From assembly GCA_038206725.1 (NCBI GenBank), contig JBBRAO010000025.1, forward strand, positions 1-52,963: DNA of 52,963 nt. Direction: 5' to 3'. This document shows positions 41,623-51,376 of this stretch, piece by piece. The notes under the pieces are model-generated. The model ran no database searches. It saw only the letters and a program-made list of their open reading frames with translations, and had not been told where the DNA came from. This DNA comes from JBAXXL01 sp038206725 (GTDB taxonomy: Bacteria; Bacteroidota; Ignavibacteria; Kapaibacteriales; UBA2268). A program made the translations under genes and the position numbers. Within the stretch, counting starts at the first letter, position 1, and every line of letters starts with the position of its first letter.

Positions 41623-44600
41623 ATGAAAAAAACAGCAATATATATTATAATAGCCATCTTAAGTATTGGTTTTGTCTCAGCTAAGGAACTACTTAATTTT
41701 TCCATAGAAAACCGCACAAGCGAATCAGGAGAATATAAAGCCGATTTGATTGTCGATATATCTGGTGCTTCTTGGGATGTAGGACCAACGACGATAGTAA
41801 TCAAATACAATGCACAGGGTTTGGCTAAAAAGGCTGCCTCGGTTGTTTCTGATGTCGACTCACAATTGGAAACAGCGGGATACTACGTAACTCAAAGTGC
41901 TTTTTCTGATGGTGAATTAGCAATAAACATAATAGCTTCAGACCAAAATGTAACAAAATCTTCAAAATTTAAAATTTGTTCATTAACTTGGTCTATAAGC
42001 GACGGTGATAAAATGGATGATTTAGCTTATGATTCTGACGAATCAATTGTTTATAATTCATTAAATTTAATGACATATAATTGTACATCAAGCACTTGCT
42101 TTAAATTAACCAATCCCGCTTCACAAAGAATTATTCCAAGAATGGAACGTCCAACTTTGGTTTCACCATCTAATACAGCAACTAAAATCAATTTAGCCAT
42201 TGTATTTGATTGGCAAAGCGATTCCGATGCAACGGGATATGAATTTGTTTTATCGGATAAAAGTGATTTTTCGACTACTTTAATTTCAACAACAACGAGT
42301 TCTGATTTATATGCTTTAGCAAAAGGAACATTAAATTACAATAAAACATATTATTGGAAAGTAAGAGCTTACAATACTGACGAAAAAAGTTATTGGTCAA
42401 ATGTATGGAGCTTTACGACCCGATCACCATTGGCAAAGGTTACCAATTTAAATCCTGCAAATTTAGCTACAAGTGTTAAAATATATCCAAAGCTATCTTA
42501 TTCGGCAGTAACTGATGCTGATTCTTATTTAATCTATTTATCCGAGCAATCGGATTTCTCAAATTTGATATTAAATCAAGAAATATCAGCTCTTGAGTTA
42601 AACTGTCCTATAAAATTAAATTATGCAAAAAAATATTATTGGAAAGTTAAAGCAAAAGATCATTTTGGAGAAGAGGGTGAGTGGAGCGATATATCAGCGT
42701 TTACAACAAAGAACCAATTGGCTGTTGCTACTTTGACTACACCGGCAAATAGTATAACAGATGCTGATTTAAAACCAACGTTTTCTTGGAGTACAATTTC
42801 AGGAGCTGTCGGTTACCGACTACAAATTTCAAAAGCGAGTGATTTCTCTTCTTTGGAGCGGGATATTTCAGGTACAGCAACTACACATTATCTGGCATCT
42901 AACTTGGAATCAAATATTAAGTATTATTGGCGAGTAAAATCTTGGGACAGCGATAAAGACAGCAGTGATTATAGCTCAGTTTGGAATTTTAAAACGCGGA
43001 CTCCGCTAACAAAGGTTGTTAACCTTAGTCCTGCAAATAATGACGCAAACATCAAACTTTATCCAAAATTATCCTATTCTGCTGTTTCAGGAGCCGATTC
43101 TTATTTGATTCAACTATCTACCGTTTCAAATTTCTCGAGTTTTATAATTAATACTGAAATCGCCGGATTAGAATTAACAAGTGCATCTAAGCTTAATTAT
43201 TATAGCACATATTACTGGCGTGTAAAAGCAAAAAATCATTACGGTGACGAAAGTCCTTGGAGTGATGTTATAACATTTACAACGAAAAACAAATTAGATA
43301 CACCTGTCATCACCACACCGGCAAATGCTTCCAATGATAATATATTAAAACCTGAATTTAAATGGAATGCGTTAACAAACGCCGAAGGCTATCTACTTCA
43401 AATATCAAAGACTAATGCATTTACAACCTTAGAGCGCAATATAACAGTTAGTGGAATATCTCACACTTTAACTTCGAATTTAGAATTACTGACTAAGTAT
43501 TATTGGCGAATAAAAGCTTGGGACAGCGACAAAGATAGCAGTGAATACAGTAGTGTATGGAACTTTACAACTGTTGATTTGTCGGCACCGAATTTACAAA
43601 CACCTGTAAATAACCTTGCCTTTGTGCCTGTTAATACAAGTTTTACTTGGTTAGCCGCTGACAATGCGGATGCTTACAAAATTCAGATTTCAAAGTCCGC
43701 TTCATTTAGCACTATTGACTTCGAAAGTACTCTAACTTCCATAAGTTATACTCCACCAACAAATTTGACCGACGGGAAAAAGTATTATTGGCGTGTTTTA
43801 TCCAAAAAAGGGTCAGTTGAATCGAGTTGGTCATCAATGAATCAATTTTCGACAGATTTTGATATTACTTTGGTTAAACCAACCAACAATTTAACAAATG
43901 TTGCCAGAAAAAACATTCAATTCGAATGTCAAGGGGTGGATGTAGCCGATTCTTATGTTTTCCAAGTTGCCACAAATACGTCTTTTACTAGCATAGTATT
44001 CGAAGAAACCAGTTCTTCACCAACATTAACACATTCTTATTTAAATAGAAAAACAAAGTACTATTGGCGAGTAAAGCCTATGGTGGGAACCGAATATGGT
44101 GATTGGTCTTCAACTTGGAATTTCACAACCGAAGAATTTACGGGTCCTAATTTAAGCTCACCGGCTAATAGCACAATAGATTGGGAACCTGCGTTTGAAT
44201 TGAAATGGGTAAGCAACAGCGAAGCAAGCAAAGGTTACGACATTCAAATCTCTCAAAATACTAGTTTTGTAGATATAGAATATGAGATTTTGGGTAATAG
44301 TACAACATCATATACTTTTACAGAACTTGACAGAGGAATTACTTATTTTTGGAGAGTACGATCAGTAAATGACTATGAAAGCAGCGCTTGGTCGGCTATT
44401 TGGAATTTTACGACCGATATATACGATATGCCTACGGAGTGGAGCCCAATTGTTACTGATAATTCTCATAATGTTAGAATTCCGCTTTCGATTAATCCAA
44501 AAGTTGTAGGCAGAGCCCTACGGAAGGGCGATGTTATTGGCGCCTTTTTCAAAGACGGAAGCCAAAGCAAATGCTGTGGATATGCTGTATGGAATAAAGT

Positions 44601-45957
44601 TACCGCAAATTTACTAATTTACGGTGACGATCCTGCAACAACAGCTAAAGAAGGTTACGTTGAAAATGAATTATTAGAATATAAATTGTTCGATTGCTTG
44701 ACGAACACATCGTACGATCCTATAGTAAAATACTCTTCTGGTCCTGAAGTTTTTACAATAGATGGAAGTTCAGTACTTTCAGAATTAAAAACAGAAATAA
44801 TACAGCAAAATTTATATTTATCAAAGGGATGGAATACAATATCATCAAATATAAATCTTTATGATAATGATATACCCGATATTTGGAACGGGTATTCTAC
44901 TAATTTAGTAATTATGAAAAATGTTAACGCAAAATTCTATATTCCTGGCAAAATTGATCAACTAAAAAAATGGGATAAGAATTTGGGATACTTAGTATAT
45001 ATGAGTTATGCTGATAGATTGACTCTTATAGGATCAAATCTTTTACCCGATACTGTAAATATATCATTAACAAGTGGTTGGTCAATTGTATCATACTTAA
45101 GAAACTCCGATATGGATCCTCCAACTGCACTTGCGACAGTAACTGATAATTTGGTAATTGCTAAGGATAATACCGGTAAGTTTTATTTACCAAGCACAGG
45201 AACAAATACAATTGGTAATTTGAAATCTGGGCTGGGATATAAACTTTATATGAAGAATGCCGATGTCTTAACCTATCCTGCAAATAGTAGTGGAAAAAGG
45301 AATACTGAGATTATCGCCGTAAACGAGCCGACGAGATTGATTCCTCGATTTGCTGTTTCCGGCAGTAGCGCGGCTTTGATTATTTATATTAACGCTCCTG
45401 ATAACTCGGAAATTGGCATTTATAATACAATAGGTGTATTAGTAGGAAGCGGAGTGGTTGAATCGGGTTCCACCGCTATAACTATTATCGGTGATAATGA
45501 AATGACCGATGAGATAGACGGTGCTGAAAATAACGAGGCATTATCTTCGAAAATCTTATTACCTGATGATACCGATCCAATTAATTTGGAAACTCAGGCA
45601 CTCACAAGTCTGATTGATGATGCGAAATATAATACTCTAGTTTATTCTAAGGATGAAGTATTGTCGGCAAATGCTAAAATCAGTTTTGGATCTGTGAATG
45701 ATGATGAATTGTCAATTTATCCTAATCCATCTGAAAAAAATGTATTTATTGATTTAAAAACGGATACTAAAAATGTACCGGCGATTATAGAAATATATAC
45801 TGAAAATGGAAAACTAGTTTCAAGTTCAACAGAAAATCTTGATAGCAACGGAAATTTATTTTTTGAATATAAGACTGCAAACATCGCCGCAGGTGTCTAT
45901 TTGGTAAAAATAGAATATAATCAAACAATTATAAAAAGAAAATTTTTAAAAAAGTAA
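41623..45957 (+). CDS. Giant FN3-repeat surface protein with T9SS sorting domain
   Basis: 1444 residues. Signal peptide 1-20; an N-terminal beta-rich module (about 21-165) of unrecognised, possibly cohesin-like type; eight FN3-like domains (about 177-933), each with a YYWxV core and a WSxxxxFTT end. Then a module with KGDVIGAFFKDGSQSKCCGY and IYGDDPAT (about 936-1055), and two repeats of a KGWNTISSN/SGWSIVSY type (about 1063-1228). A linker domain shared with the next protein follows, and a T9SS type A sorting domain (about 1360-1444, ELSIYPNPSEKNVFIDL, ends KK). FN3 2-3 and 4-5 are a duplicated pair. It would be exported and anchored as a long, extended surface protein. AAGGA precedes the ATG; 17 bases separate it from the previous gene. 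Confidence 0.86.
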   Translation: MKKTAIYIIIAILSIGFVSAKELLNFSIENRTSESGEYKADLIVDISGASWDVGPTTIVIKYNAQGLAKKAASVVSDVDSQLETAGYYVTQSAFSDGELAINIIASDQNVTKSSKFKICSLTWSISDGDKMDDLAYDSDESIVYNSLNLMTYNCTSSTCFKLTNPASQRIIPRMERPTLVSPSNTATKINLAIVFDWQSDSDATGYEFVLSDKSDFSTTLISTTTSSDLYALAKGTLNYNKTYYWKVRAYNTDEKSYWSNVWSFTTRSPLAKVTNLNPANLATSVKIYPKLSYSAVTDADSYLIYLSEQSDFSNLILNQEISALELNCPIKLNYAKKYYWKVKAKDHFGEEGEWSDISAFTTKNQLAVATLTTPANSITDADLKPTFSWSTISGAVGYRLQISKASDFSSLERDISGTATTHYLASNLESNIKYYWRVKSWDSDKDSSDYSSVWNFKTRTPLTKVVNLSPANNDANIKLYPKLSYSAVSGADSYLIQLSTVSNFSSFIINTEIAGLELTSASKLNYYSTYYWRVKAKNHYGDESPWSDVITFTTKNKLDTPVITTPANASNDNILKPEFKWNALTNAEGYLLQISKTNAFTTLERNITVSGISHTLTSNLELLTKYYWRIKAWDSDKDSSEYSSVWNFTTVDLSAPNLQTPVNNLAFVPVNTSFTWLAADNADAYKIQISKSASFSTIDFESTLTSISYTPPTNLTDGKKYYWRVLSKKGSVESSWSSMNQFSTDFDITLVKPTNNLTNVARKNIQFECQGVDVADSYVFQVATNTSFTSIVFEETSSSPTLTHSYLNRKTKYYWRVKPMVGTEYGDWSSTWNFTTEEFTGPNLSSPANSTIDWEPAFELKWVSNSEASKGYDIQISQNTSFVDIEYEILGNSTTSYTFTELDRGITYFWRVRSVNDYESSAWSAIWNFTTDIYDMPTEWSPIVTDNSHNVRIPLSINPKVVGRALRKGDVIGAFFKDGSQSKCCGYAVWNKVTANLLIYGDDPATTAKEGYVENELLEYKLFDCLTNTSYDPIVKYSSGPEVFTIDGSSVLSELKTEIIQQNLYLSKGWNTISSNINLYDNDIPDIWNGYSTNLVIMKNVNAKFYIPGKIDQLKKWDKNLGYLVYMSYADRLTLIGSNLLPDTVNISLTSGWSIVSYLRNSDMDPPTALATVTDNLVIAKDNTGKFYLPSTGTNTIGNLKSGLGYKLYMKNADVLTYPANSSGKRNTEIIAVNEPTRLIPRFAVSGSSAALIIYINAPDNSEIGIYNTIGVLVGSGVVESGSTAITIIGDNEMTDEIDGAENNEALSSKILLPDDTDPINLETQALTSLIDDAKYNTLVYSKDEVLSANAKISFGSVNDDELSIYPNPSEKNVFIDLKTDTKNVPAIIEIYTENGKLVSSSTENLDSNGNLFFEYKTANIAAGVYLVKIEYNQTIIKRKFLKK

Positions 45958-46035
45958 AATAATTAGCACGATTTTTGCGTTTATATCTTTATCAAAAAGA
46001 ATATTAACAAAAAACCATATAAATAGGATACAATT

Positions 46036-49000
46036 GTGAAAAAGATACTACTAACTTATATGATAGTGCAGATTGCAGTTTTCTTTGTAATCATCGAAAC
46101 ATCTTTGGCCGAAACTTGTGATGTTAACGGATTTGTTCAAAAGGAATTAACGATAATAGCAAAAACAGCCAAATGCGTAAAAGCCGCTGATTTGAATGGC
46201 GATGGGGCATTGGACATAATTTCAGCCTCCCGTGGTGATAATAAATTAGCTTGGTATGAAAAAACAACTAACGATAGATACATAGTCAGAATAATAGATA
46301 ATAAATTAACAGGTACTGAAAGCTTCGATATAGCCGATTTCGATAAAGATGGCGATATTGATATAGTCGCGGCGGCATATACCGACAATTTTATCAATTG
46401 GTATGAGAATGACGGGAAAGGAAATTTTACCCTGCGTCCGCTCATTACCGGATATAATTTACCACGATCGATATGTGCGGCAGATGTTGATTCAGACGGT
46501 GATATGGATATTGTTTCCACGTCTTATGGATCGAAAACTATTGACTGGTATGATAACAATGGCAATAAGACTTTTACCAAAAAAACTGTTGCTACAGGGG
46601 TGACAACCCCTTGGTATGTGACTACATCGGATATAGATAAAGACGGTGATGTAGATATCCTTGTAACCTCGAGAGATTTGAATTTGGTTCTGCTATATAA
46701 TAATAATGGAAGCCAAGTCTTTACTTCGCAGACAATTGATAATAAAGCCGCTGGCGCTGAATGCGTTGCTGTTGGCGATATTAATAAAGATGGAATATTG
46801 GATATTGTTGCTTGTAGTTATTGGGATAACAAGATCAAATGGTATCAAAACGATGGCAACTTAAACTTTACGATGCATCTTATTACTTCAAAAGCCGATG
46901 GTGTTAGAAGTATTTTTCTTAGCGATGTTGATTCAGATAACGATTTAGATGTTGTTTATTGTTCTTATTGGCTGGATAAGGTAGCTTGGTATGAAAATGA
47001 CGGCTCCGGTGGGTTTGCAACTGAGCATATCGTTTCAAATGAAAATAACGGACCTGAATTCGTATCTTGTTATGACCTAAATGGCGACAATGTTATAGAG
47101 TTTCTAACCGCTTCAAGTGACGACAATAAGGTATCTTGGGCCAAGACAATAAGTAGCTCTGAAACACAGGTTATGGATATAACGTATCCATCAATCGGCT
47201 CAGAAACTGCTTTAATTAAAGATATCGACAACGATGGTGACAATGATGTCTTGGTTACAGCACAAATGGCAGAAATAGTTTTTTGGTTCGAGAACTTAGG
47301 GAACAACGATTTTTTACCTCACGATATTCTAAAAAATACTAAGGGTATCAGGTATGGTGAAGTCGGAGATATGAACAATGACGGTCATCCTGATATTATC
47401 ATAGGTGAGTATTATGCAAAAAAGTTATCAATTCTTTACAATGACGGAGTTCAAAATTTTACTAAAACCGAAATTGCATCTTTGGATGGTATTCAATGTA
47501 TTGTAATCAGCGATGTCAATAAGGATGGCAGATTGGATATTGTTACTGCTTCAAGAAATGACGATAAAATCTGCTGGTTCAGACAAGAGAGTGATGGTAC
47601 ATTTACTGAAGTTGTAGTCTCAAATACCGCCGATGCTGCTTCCTCGGTTGAGGTTTCCGATTTGGATAAAGATGGTGATATGGACATTTTATCCACCTCA
47701 GTTAATGATGATATGAGTTGTTGGTACCAAAACGATGGTTCCGGCAATTTCACTAAAAAGAAAATTACTGATACTAATGATTATCCAGCCATTATTGCCG
47801 TTGGCGATATAAATGCCGATGGATATGTTGATTGTATTGTAGGTTCGCGCAACGACAACTCACTTTCTTATTACAAAAATGATGGTTCTATGAACTTTAC
47901 AAAGAATACTGTTGACGGAGGTATAGGATGGATTTCAAATGCAATTGTTGCCGATTTAAATTTTGATGGTTATCCTGATATTGTAACCGCGGCTTCAAGA
48001 GATAATAGAGTTCAATGGTACAAAAATAATAAATCAGGCGGGTTTACAAAAATAACTCCGGTGCTCAATGCCGATGCTAAAGGCGCATTTTTTGTTGATG
48101 CAGGAGATATGGATTTGGATGGTGATTTAGATGTTATCTCTTCATCATTTTCTGATGACAAAGTAGTCCTCTATAGTTTTTCTACTTATAAAGATAATTT
48201 TATTACTCTGAAACACCCTACTAATTTCAATTGGGATGTTGATATGTACGATTATCTTCGCTGGAGTTCTGCAGTAAACGCTACAGGTTATTGGGTACAA
48301 ACATCAGTTGACAGCACCTTCAATAATATTTTTTCTCAGGATACTATTGCGGATTCTTCTGTTGTAATAAATAATCTAAAATTAGAAAAGAACAAGAAAT
48401 ACTACTGGCGTGTTGCGGCTACGAACGGAACTTGCTGGACTTCTTGGTCTGCTTATAGAAGCTTTATACCCACAATGTCTTTTGCAAGATGCGATATTAT
48501 TTTGACAACTAGTTGGAATATGATTTCTTCAAATGTTACACCTCAAAATGACTCATTGAAGGTAATGTTGAAAGATATAAAAACCAATGCTACTATAATA
48601 AAAGATTTGGCAGGTAAGTTTTATATCCCGTCACAGAATTCAGGAACATTGAAATTCTGGAATATGAATGAAGGTTATCGTTTGTATATGAGTAAAATTG
48701 ATACATTGTCAATCATTGGGAAACTTGTTGATCCGACTGCTACCGCTGTAAAAATCAAAGCCGGTTGGAACATTATTCCTTATTATAGAAATTCTGCTTT
48801 GAATGCTAAAGATGCTTTAACTACAATTTTGAACGATTTTATTATTGTAAAAAACGTAGCCGCAAAGTTTTTTATTCCTCCATCCAATAACCAATTAGGC
48901 AATTTATTAGTTGGTCAAGGTTACCAAATGTATGCAAAAAATGCGGTTGATTTGTACTATCCTGCAAATGGTGGAGGCAAAAAGGCTGTTGATGAAATAC

Positions 49001-49641
49001 TAATTCCTGAAACGTCGCACTACAAATTAACGGAAGCAAACACAGGTAATAACGCATCATTACTATTAAAAGTTAATCTTCCTAATGAAATTGAAATAGG
49101 TATTTTTAACGATAACGGAAAATTAATTGGTTCCGGTGTTGTACAAGATAATGTTGCCGCTATTTCGCTGATAGGCGATGATGAAGTTACAGAAATAACT
49201 GAGGGTGCTATCGAAGGTGAAACACTAAAAGCTCAAGCATTTAATCCTATTAATGGTGAAACGCAAGATATAATTATAGTTAACATTGTGAGCTTATTGG
49301 ATAATCAAGAATTTAACAACCTCGTTTATAAACAAAACGAAGTAGTTTCTGCAAAAGCATCATTAAATTCTGATTTTATACAAACTAATGAAATCAATAT
49401 TTCACCTAACCCATTTGAAAATAGTACTGAAATAAAGTTTACTTTGGACAAACCGGAATTTGTAACTATATCGTTATTCGACCCAACCGGAAGATTAATG
49501 AATAGAATTTGCAATGAAAACCTTTCAGCCGGATTACATAAATATCAAATAAATAGTGCCTCTTATTCAACCGGTTCCTATAGACTTTTATACCAATCAG
49601 GTAATAAAACAATTTCTAAGGAAATATTGATTGTAAGGTAG
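46036..49641 (+). CDS. Giant FG-GAP/VCBS propeller surface protein with T9SS sorting domain
   Basis: 1201 residues. After a signal peptide (about 1-25) there are 14 FG-GAP/VCBS repeats (about 30-715). Each carries a calcium loop of the form DxNxDGxxD (ADLNGDGALD, ADFDKDGDID, GDINKDGILD, KDIDNDGDND, GDMDLDGDLD and others), followed by an N/D-x-x-x-WYxN strand. One FN3-like domain (about 720-812) follows, then two TSWNMISSN/AGWNIIPYY-type repeats (about 818-980), a linker domain shared with the preceding protein, and a T9SS sorting domain (about 1120-1201, ISPNPFENSTEIKF). The start codon is GTG at 46036; no ATG precedes the signal peptide. The 78-base gap before it has no clear -7 box (nearest TATCTTTA), so it may be read from the upstream promoter. 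Confidence 0.87.
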   Translation: MKKILLTYMIVQIAVFFVIIETSLAETCDVNGFVQKELTIIAKTAKCVKAADLNGDGALDIISASRGDNKLAWYEKTTNDRYIVRIIDNKLTGTESFDIADFDKDGDIDIVAAAYTDNFINWYENDGKGNFTLRPLITGYNLPRSICAADVDSDGDMDIVSTSYGSKTIDWYDNNGNKTFTKKTVATGVTTPWYVTTSDIDKDGDVDILVTSRDLNLVLLYNNNGSQVFTSQTIDNKAAGAECVAVGDINKDGILDIVACSYWDNKIKWYQNDGNLNFTMHLITSKADGVRSIFLSDVDSDNDLDVVYCSYWLDKVAWYENDGSGGFATEHIVSNENNGPEFVSCYDLNGDNVIEFLTASSDDNKVSWAKTISSSETQVMDITYPSIGSETALIKDIDNDGDNDVLVTAQMAEIVFWFENLGNNDFLPHDILKNTKGIRYGEVGDMNNDGHPDIIIGEYYAKKLSILYNDGVQNFTKTEIASLDGIQCIVISDVNKDGRLDIVTASRNDDKICWFRQESDGTFTEVVVSNTADAASSVEVSDLDKDGDMDILSTSVNDDMSCWYQNDGSGNFTKKKITDTNDYPAIIAVGDINADGYVDCIVGSRNDNSLSYYKNDGSMNFTKNTVDGGIGWISNAIVADLNFDGYPDIVTAASRDNRVQWYKNNKSGGFTKITPVLNADAKGAFFVDAGDMDLDGDLDVISSSFSDDKVVLYSFSTYKDNFITLKHPTNFNWDVDMYDYLRWSSAVNATGYWVQTSVDSTFNNIFSQDTIADSSVVINNLKLEKNKKYYWRVAATNGTCWTSWSAYRSFIPTMSFARCDIILTTSWNMISSNVTPQNDSLKVMLKDIKTNATIIKDLAGKFYIPSQNSGTLKFWNMNEGYRLYMSKIDTLSIIGKLVDPTATAVKIKAGWNIIPYYRNSALNAKDALTTILNDFIIVKNVAAKFFIPPSNNQLGNLLVGQGYQMYAKNAVDLYYPANGGGKKAVDEILIPETSHYKLTEANTGNNASLLLKVNLPNEIEIGIFNDNGKLIGSGVVQDNVAAISLIGDDEVTEITEGAIEGETLKAQAFNPINGETQDIIIVNIVSLLDNQEFNNLVYKQNEVVSAKASLNSDFIQTNEINISPNPFENSTEIKFTLDKPEFVTISLFDPTGRLMNRICNENLSAGLHKYQINSASYSTGSYRLLYQSGNKTISKEILIVR

Positions 49642-49701
49642 TCCCTAAAGGATTTAGCACTAATAAGTTTTCCAAGCTTTGTTTGGTAAAGAGATAAAAA
49701 C

Positions 49702-49743
49702 AATTAGCCCCGCAAATTTCAAGTTGCAGGGCTAATTTTTTAT
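49702..49743. terminator. Bidirectional terminator
   Basis: AATTAGCCCCGCAA pairs with TTGCAGGGCTAATT (one mismatch) around a 7-base loop, with T runs on both strands. It separates the convergent FG-GAP and lysine aminotransferase genes. Confidence 0.92.
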
Positions 49744-49762
49744 ACAAATAGTTGTTAAATTA

Positions 49763-51103
49763 TTATTTTACTAATTCAACCATTGCTTTTTCTATAATTC
49801 CAAAACCTTCGTCTAATTCTTGGTCATTTAAACATAGGGGAGGGCGGAAGCGAATTGATTTTTCACCACAAGCTAAAATAATCAAATTGTTATCCCAACA
49901 AATAGAACGGAATTTGTTTCTGAGGTCCGCATTTTCAAAATCAAAAGCGCAAAACATACCCAATCCGCGAGGATTAGAAAGTATTGTGGGATATTTTTCT
50001 GTTAGTTTATTTAATTCAATCATAATTTTGGCACCTTGTCGCTGAGCATTTTCTAATAAATTATCTTCTTCGATAATCTCTAAATATCTAGTAGCACGCA
50101 CCATATCAACTAAATTTCCACCCCAGGTGGAATTAATTCTGCTCGATATTTTAAAAACATTATCAGGCTCAGTGTCCATCTTATCGGTGGCTAAAATGCC
50201 GCAGGTTTGCATTTTCTTTCCAAAGCAGATTATATCGGGAATTACGTCATAATGCTCGTGAGCCCACATTTTGCCTGTTAAACCGATACCTGTTTGAACC
50301 TCATCGTAAATGAATAAAGCATCGTTTTCACTTGCTAATTGACGTAAGGATTGGTGAAACTCTTTACGGAAATGATTATCGCCGCCTTCGCCTTGTATAG
50401 GTTCAATCAATATAGCCGCAATATCGTCTTTATTCATTAGGAAGGCGCTTTTAATTTCCTCTATGGCAATATTCTCCAATGCTATAACATCGTGAATGTT
50501 CTTTTCAGTCAATGGAAATGTTACTTTTGGATTTGTGATTCGAGGCCATTTGAATTTTGGGAAATAATCCGTTTTAACAGGATCGGTGTTTGTTAAAGAC
50601 AATGTATATCCTGTACGCCCGTGGAAAGCTTCTTTGAAATGGATTATTTGATGCCCCTTTTCGCTCGTGAGCCCTTTTCTCAAGTTCTGCCTAACCTTCC
50701 AATCAAATGCAGCTTTCAATCCGTTTTCGACAGCTAAAGCACCACCTTGGACGAAAAATGAATATTTAAAATAATCCGGCACAGCTACATTGAAAAATGT
50801 GTTCACAAAAGTAGCCATTTGCTCTGTGTACATATCTGCATTTGAAGGTTTATTTATTGCAGTTGTTCCAATATAATCTCTAAACTCTTCGGTATTTATT
50901 TTTTTATGGTTCCAACCGAGAGGCATTGAAGCAAAAGCAGTAAAAAAGTCAATAAATTTGCGCCCATTTCTTTTGTCAAAAATGGTTGCGCCGTCTGATT
51001 TTTGCATATCTACAACTAAATCAAACCCATCAGCAAGGATGTATTTCGTAAGTACGTTTAAAACTTCAACATCAGTAACGAAGTACTTTTTATTTGATGT
51101 CAT
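49763..51103 (-). CDS. lat: L-lysine 6-transaminase
   Basis: 446 residues, typical of Lat. Class III PLP-enzyme features are clear: FVQGGALAVENGLKAAFDWK, FKEAFHGRTGYTLSLTNTDP, IEPIQGEGGDNHFRKEF, FIYDEVQTGIGLTGKMWAHE, and the PLP-binding Lys in CFGKKMQTCG, followed by STWGGNLVDMVR. The F-H-G-R-T-G-Y-T and M-Q-T-C-G patterns match lysine 6-aminotransferase rather than ornithine or GABA transaminases. It converts L-lysine and 2-oxoglutarate into 2-aminoadipate 6-semialdehyde and glutamate. AGGAG precedes the ATG. No aminoadipate-semialdehyde dehydrogenase is adjacent; the nearest aldehyde dehydrogenase is 14 kb away. Confidence 0.93.
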   Translation of the reverse strand: MTSNKKYFVTDVEVLNVLTKYILADGFDLVVDMQKSDGATIFDKRNGRKFIDFFTAFASMPLGWNHKKINTEEFRDYIGTTAINKPSNADMYTEQMATFVNTFFNVAVPDYFKYSFFVQGGALAVENGLKAAFDWKVRQNLRKGLTSEKGHQIIHFKEAFHGRTGYTLSLTNTDPVKTDYFPKFKWPRITNPKVTFPLTEKNIHDVIALENIAIEEIKSAFLMNKDDIAAILIEPIQGEGGDNHFRKEFHQSLRQLASENDALFIYDEVQTGIGLTGKMWAHEHYDVIPDIICFGKKMQTCGILATDKMDTEPDNVFKISSRINSTWGGNLVDMVRATRYLEIIEEDNLLENAQRQGAKIMIELNKLTEKYPTILSNPRGLGMFCAFDFENADLRNKFRSICWDNNLIILACGEKSIRFRPPLCLNDQELDEGFGIIEKAMVELVK

Positions 51104-51235
51104 AAAATCTCCTATTTTTTAGAAAATTCCTAAATTATATGTGTAAAATTAAGATAATTTTCAGAATGTTTAAAAGAATTTAAATTATTTTTAATTTTTT
51201 TTTTAATTTTTTTTGATTATTAAGAATTATTCATT

Positions 51236-51243
51236 TATCTTTG
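51236..51243 (+). promoter_or_regulatory. -7 box for the 450-residue membrane protein
   Basis: TATCTTTG, with TTTTG ending at 51215 (20-base spacer). The ATG is 133 bases downstream, leaving an unusually long AT-rich 5' untranslated region for this window. Confidence 0.6.
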
Positions 51244-51376
51244 AATGTCTGATAAAACAAAAAAAGAATAAATTAATTAAAAAAATAATTTAATAACAAT
51301 AGTTTCATTAGACATTGACAAAAAAACAATCTGAAATAAACGTAATTTTAAAATAAAAACATTCGGAGTAATTAGA

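Noticed and set aside
34543..51103. Aldehyde dehydrogenase and lysine 6-transaminase as one lysine-degradation operon
   Set aside because: They are about 14 kb apart, separated by the secreted-protein cluster, and have separate promoters or starts; a metabolic link is possible but not shown by context.
51104..51235. Riboswitch or small RNA in the AT-rich leader before the membrane-protein gene
   Set aside because: The stretch is mostly A and T homopolymer runs with no stable stem or recognisable aptamer core.
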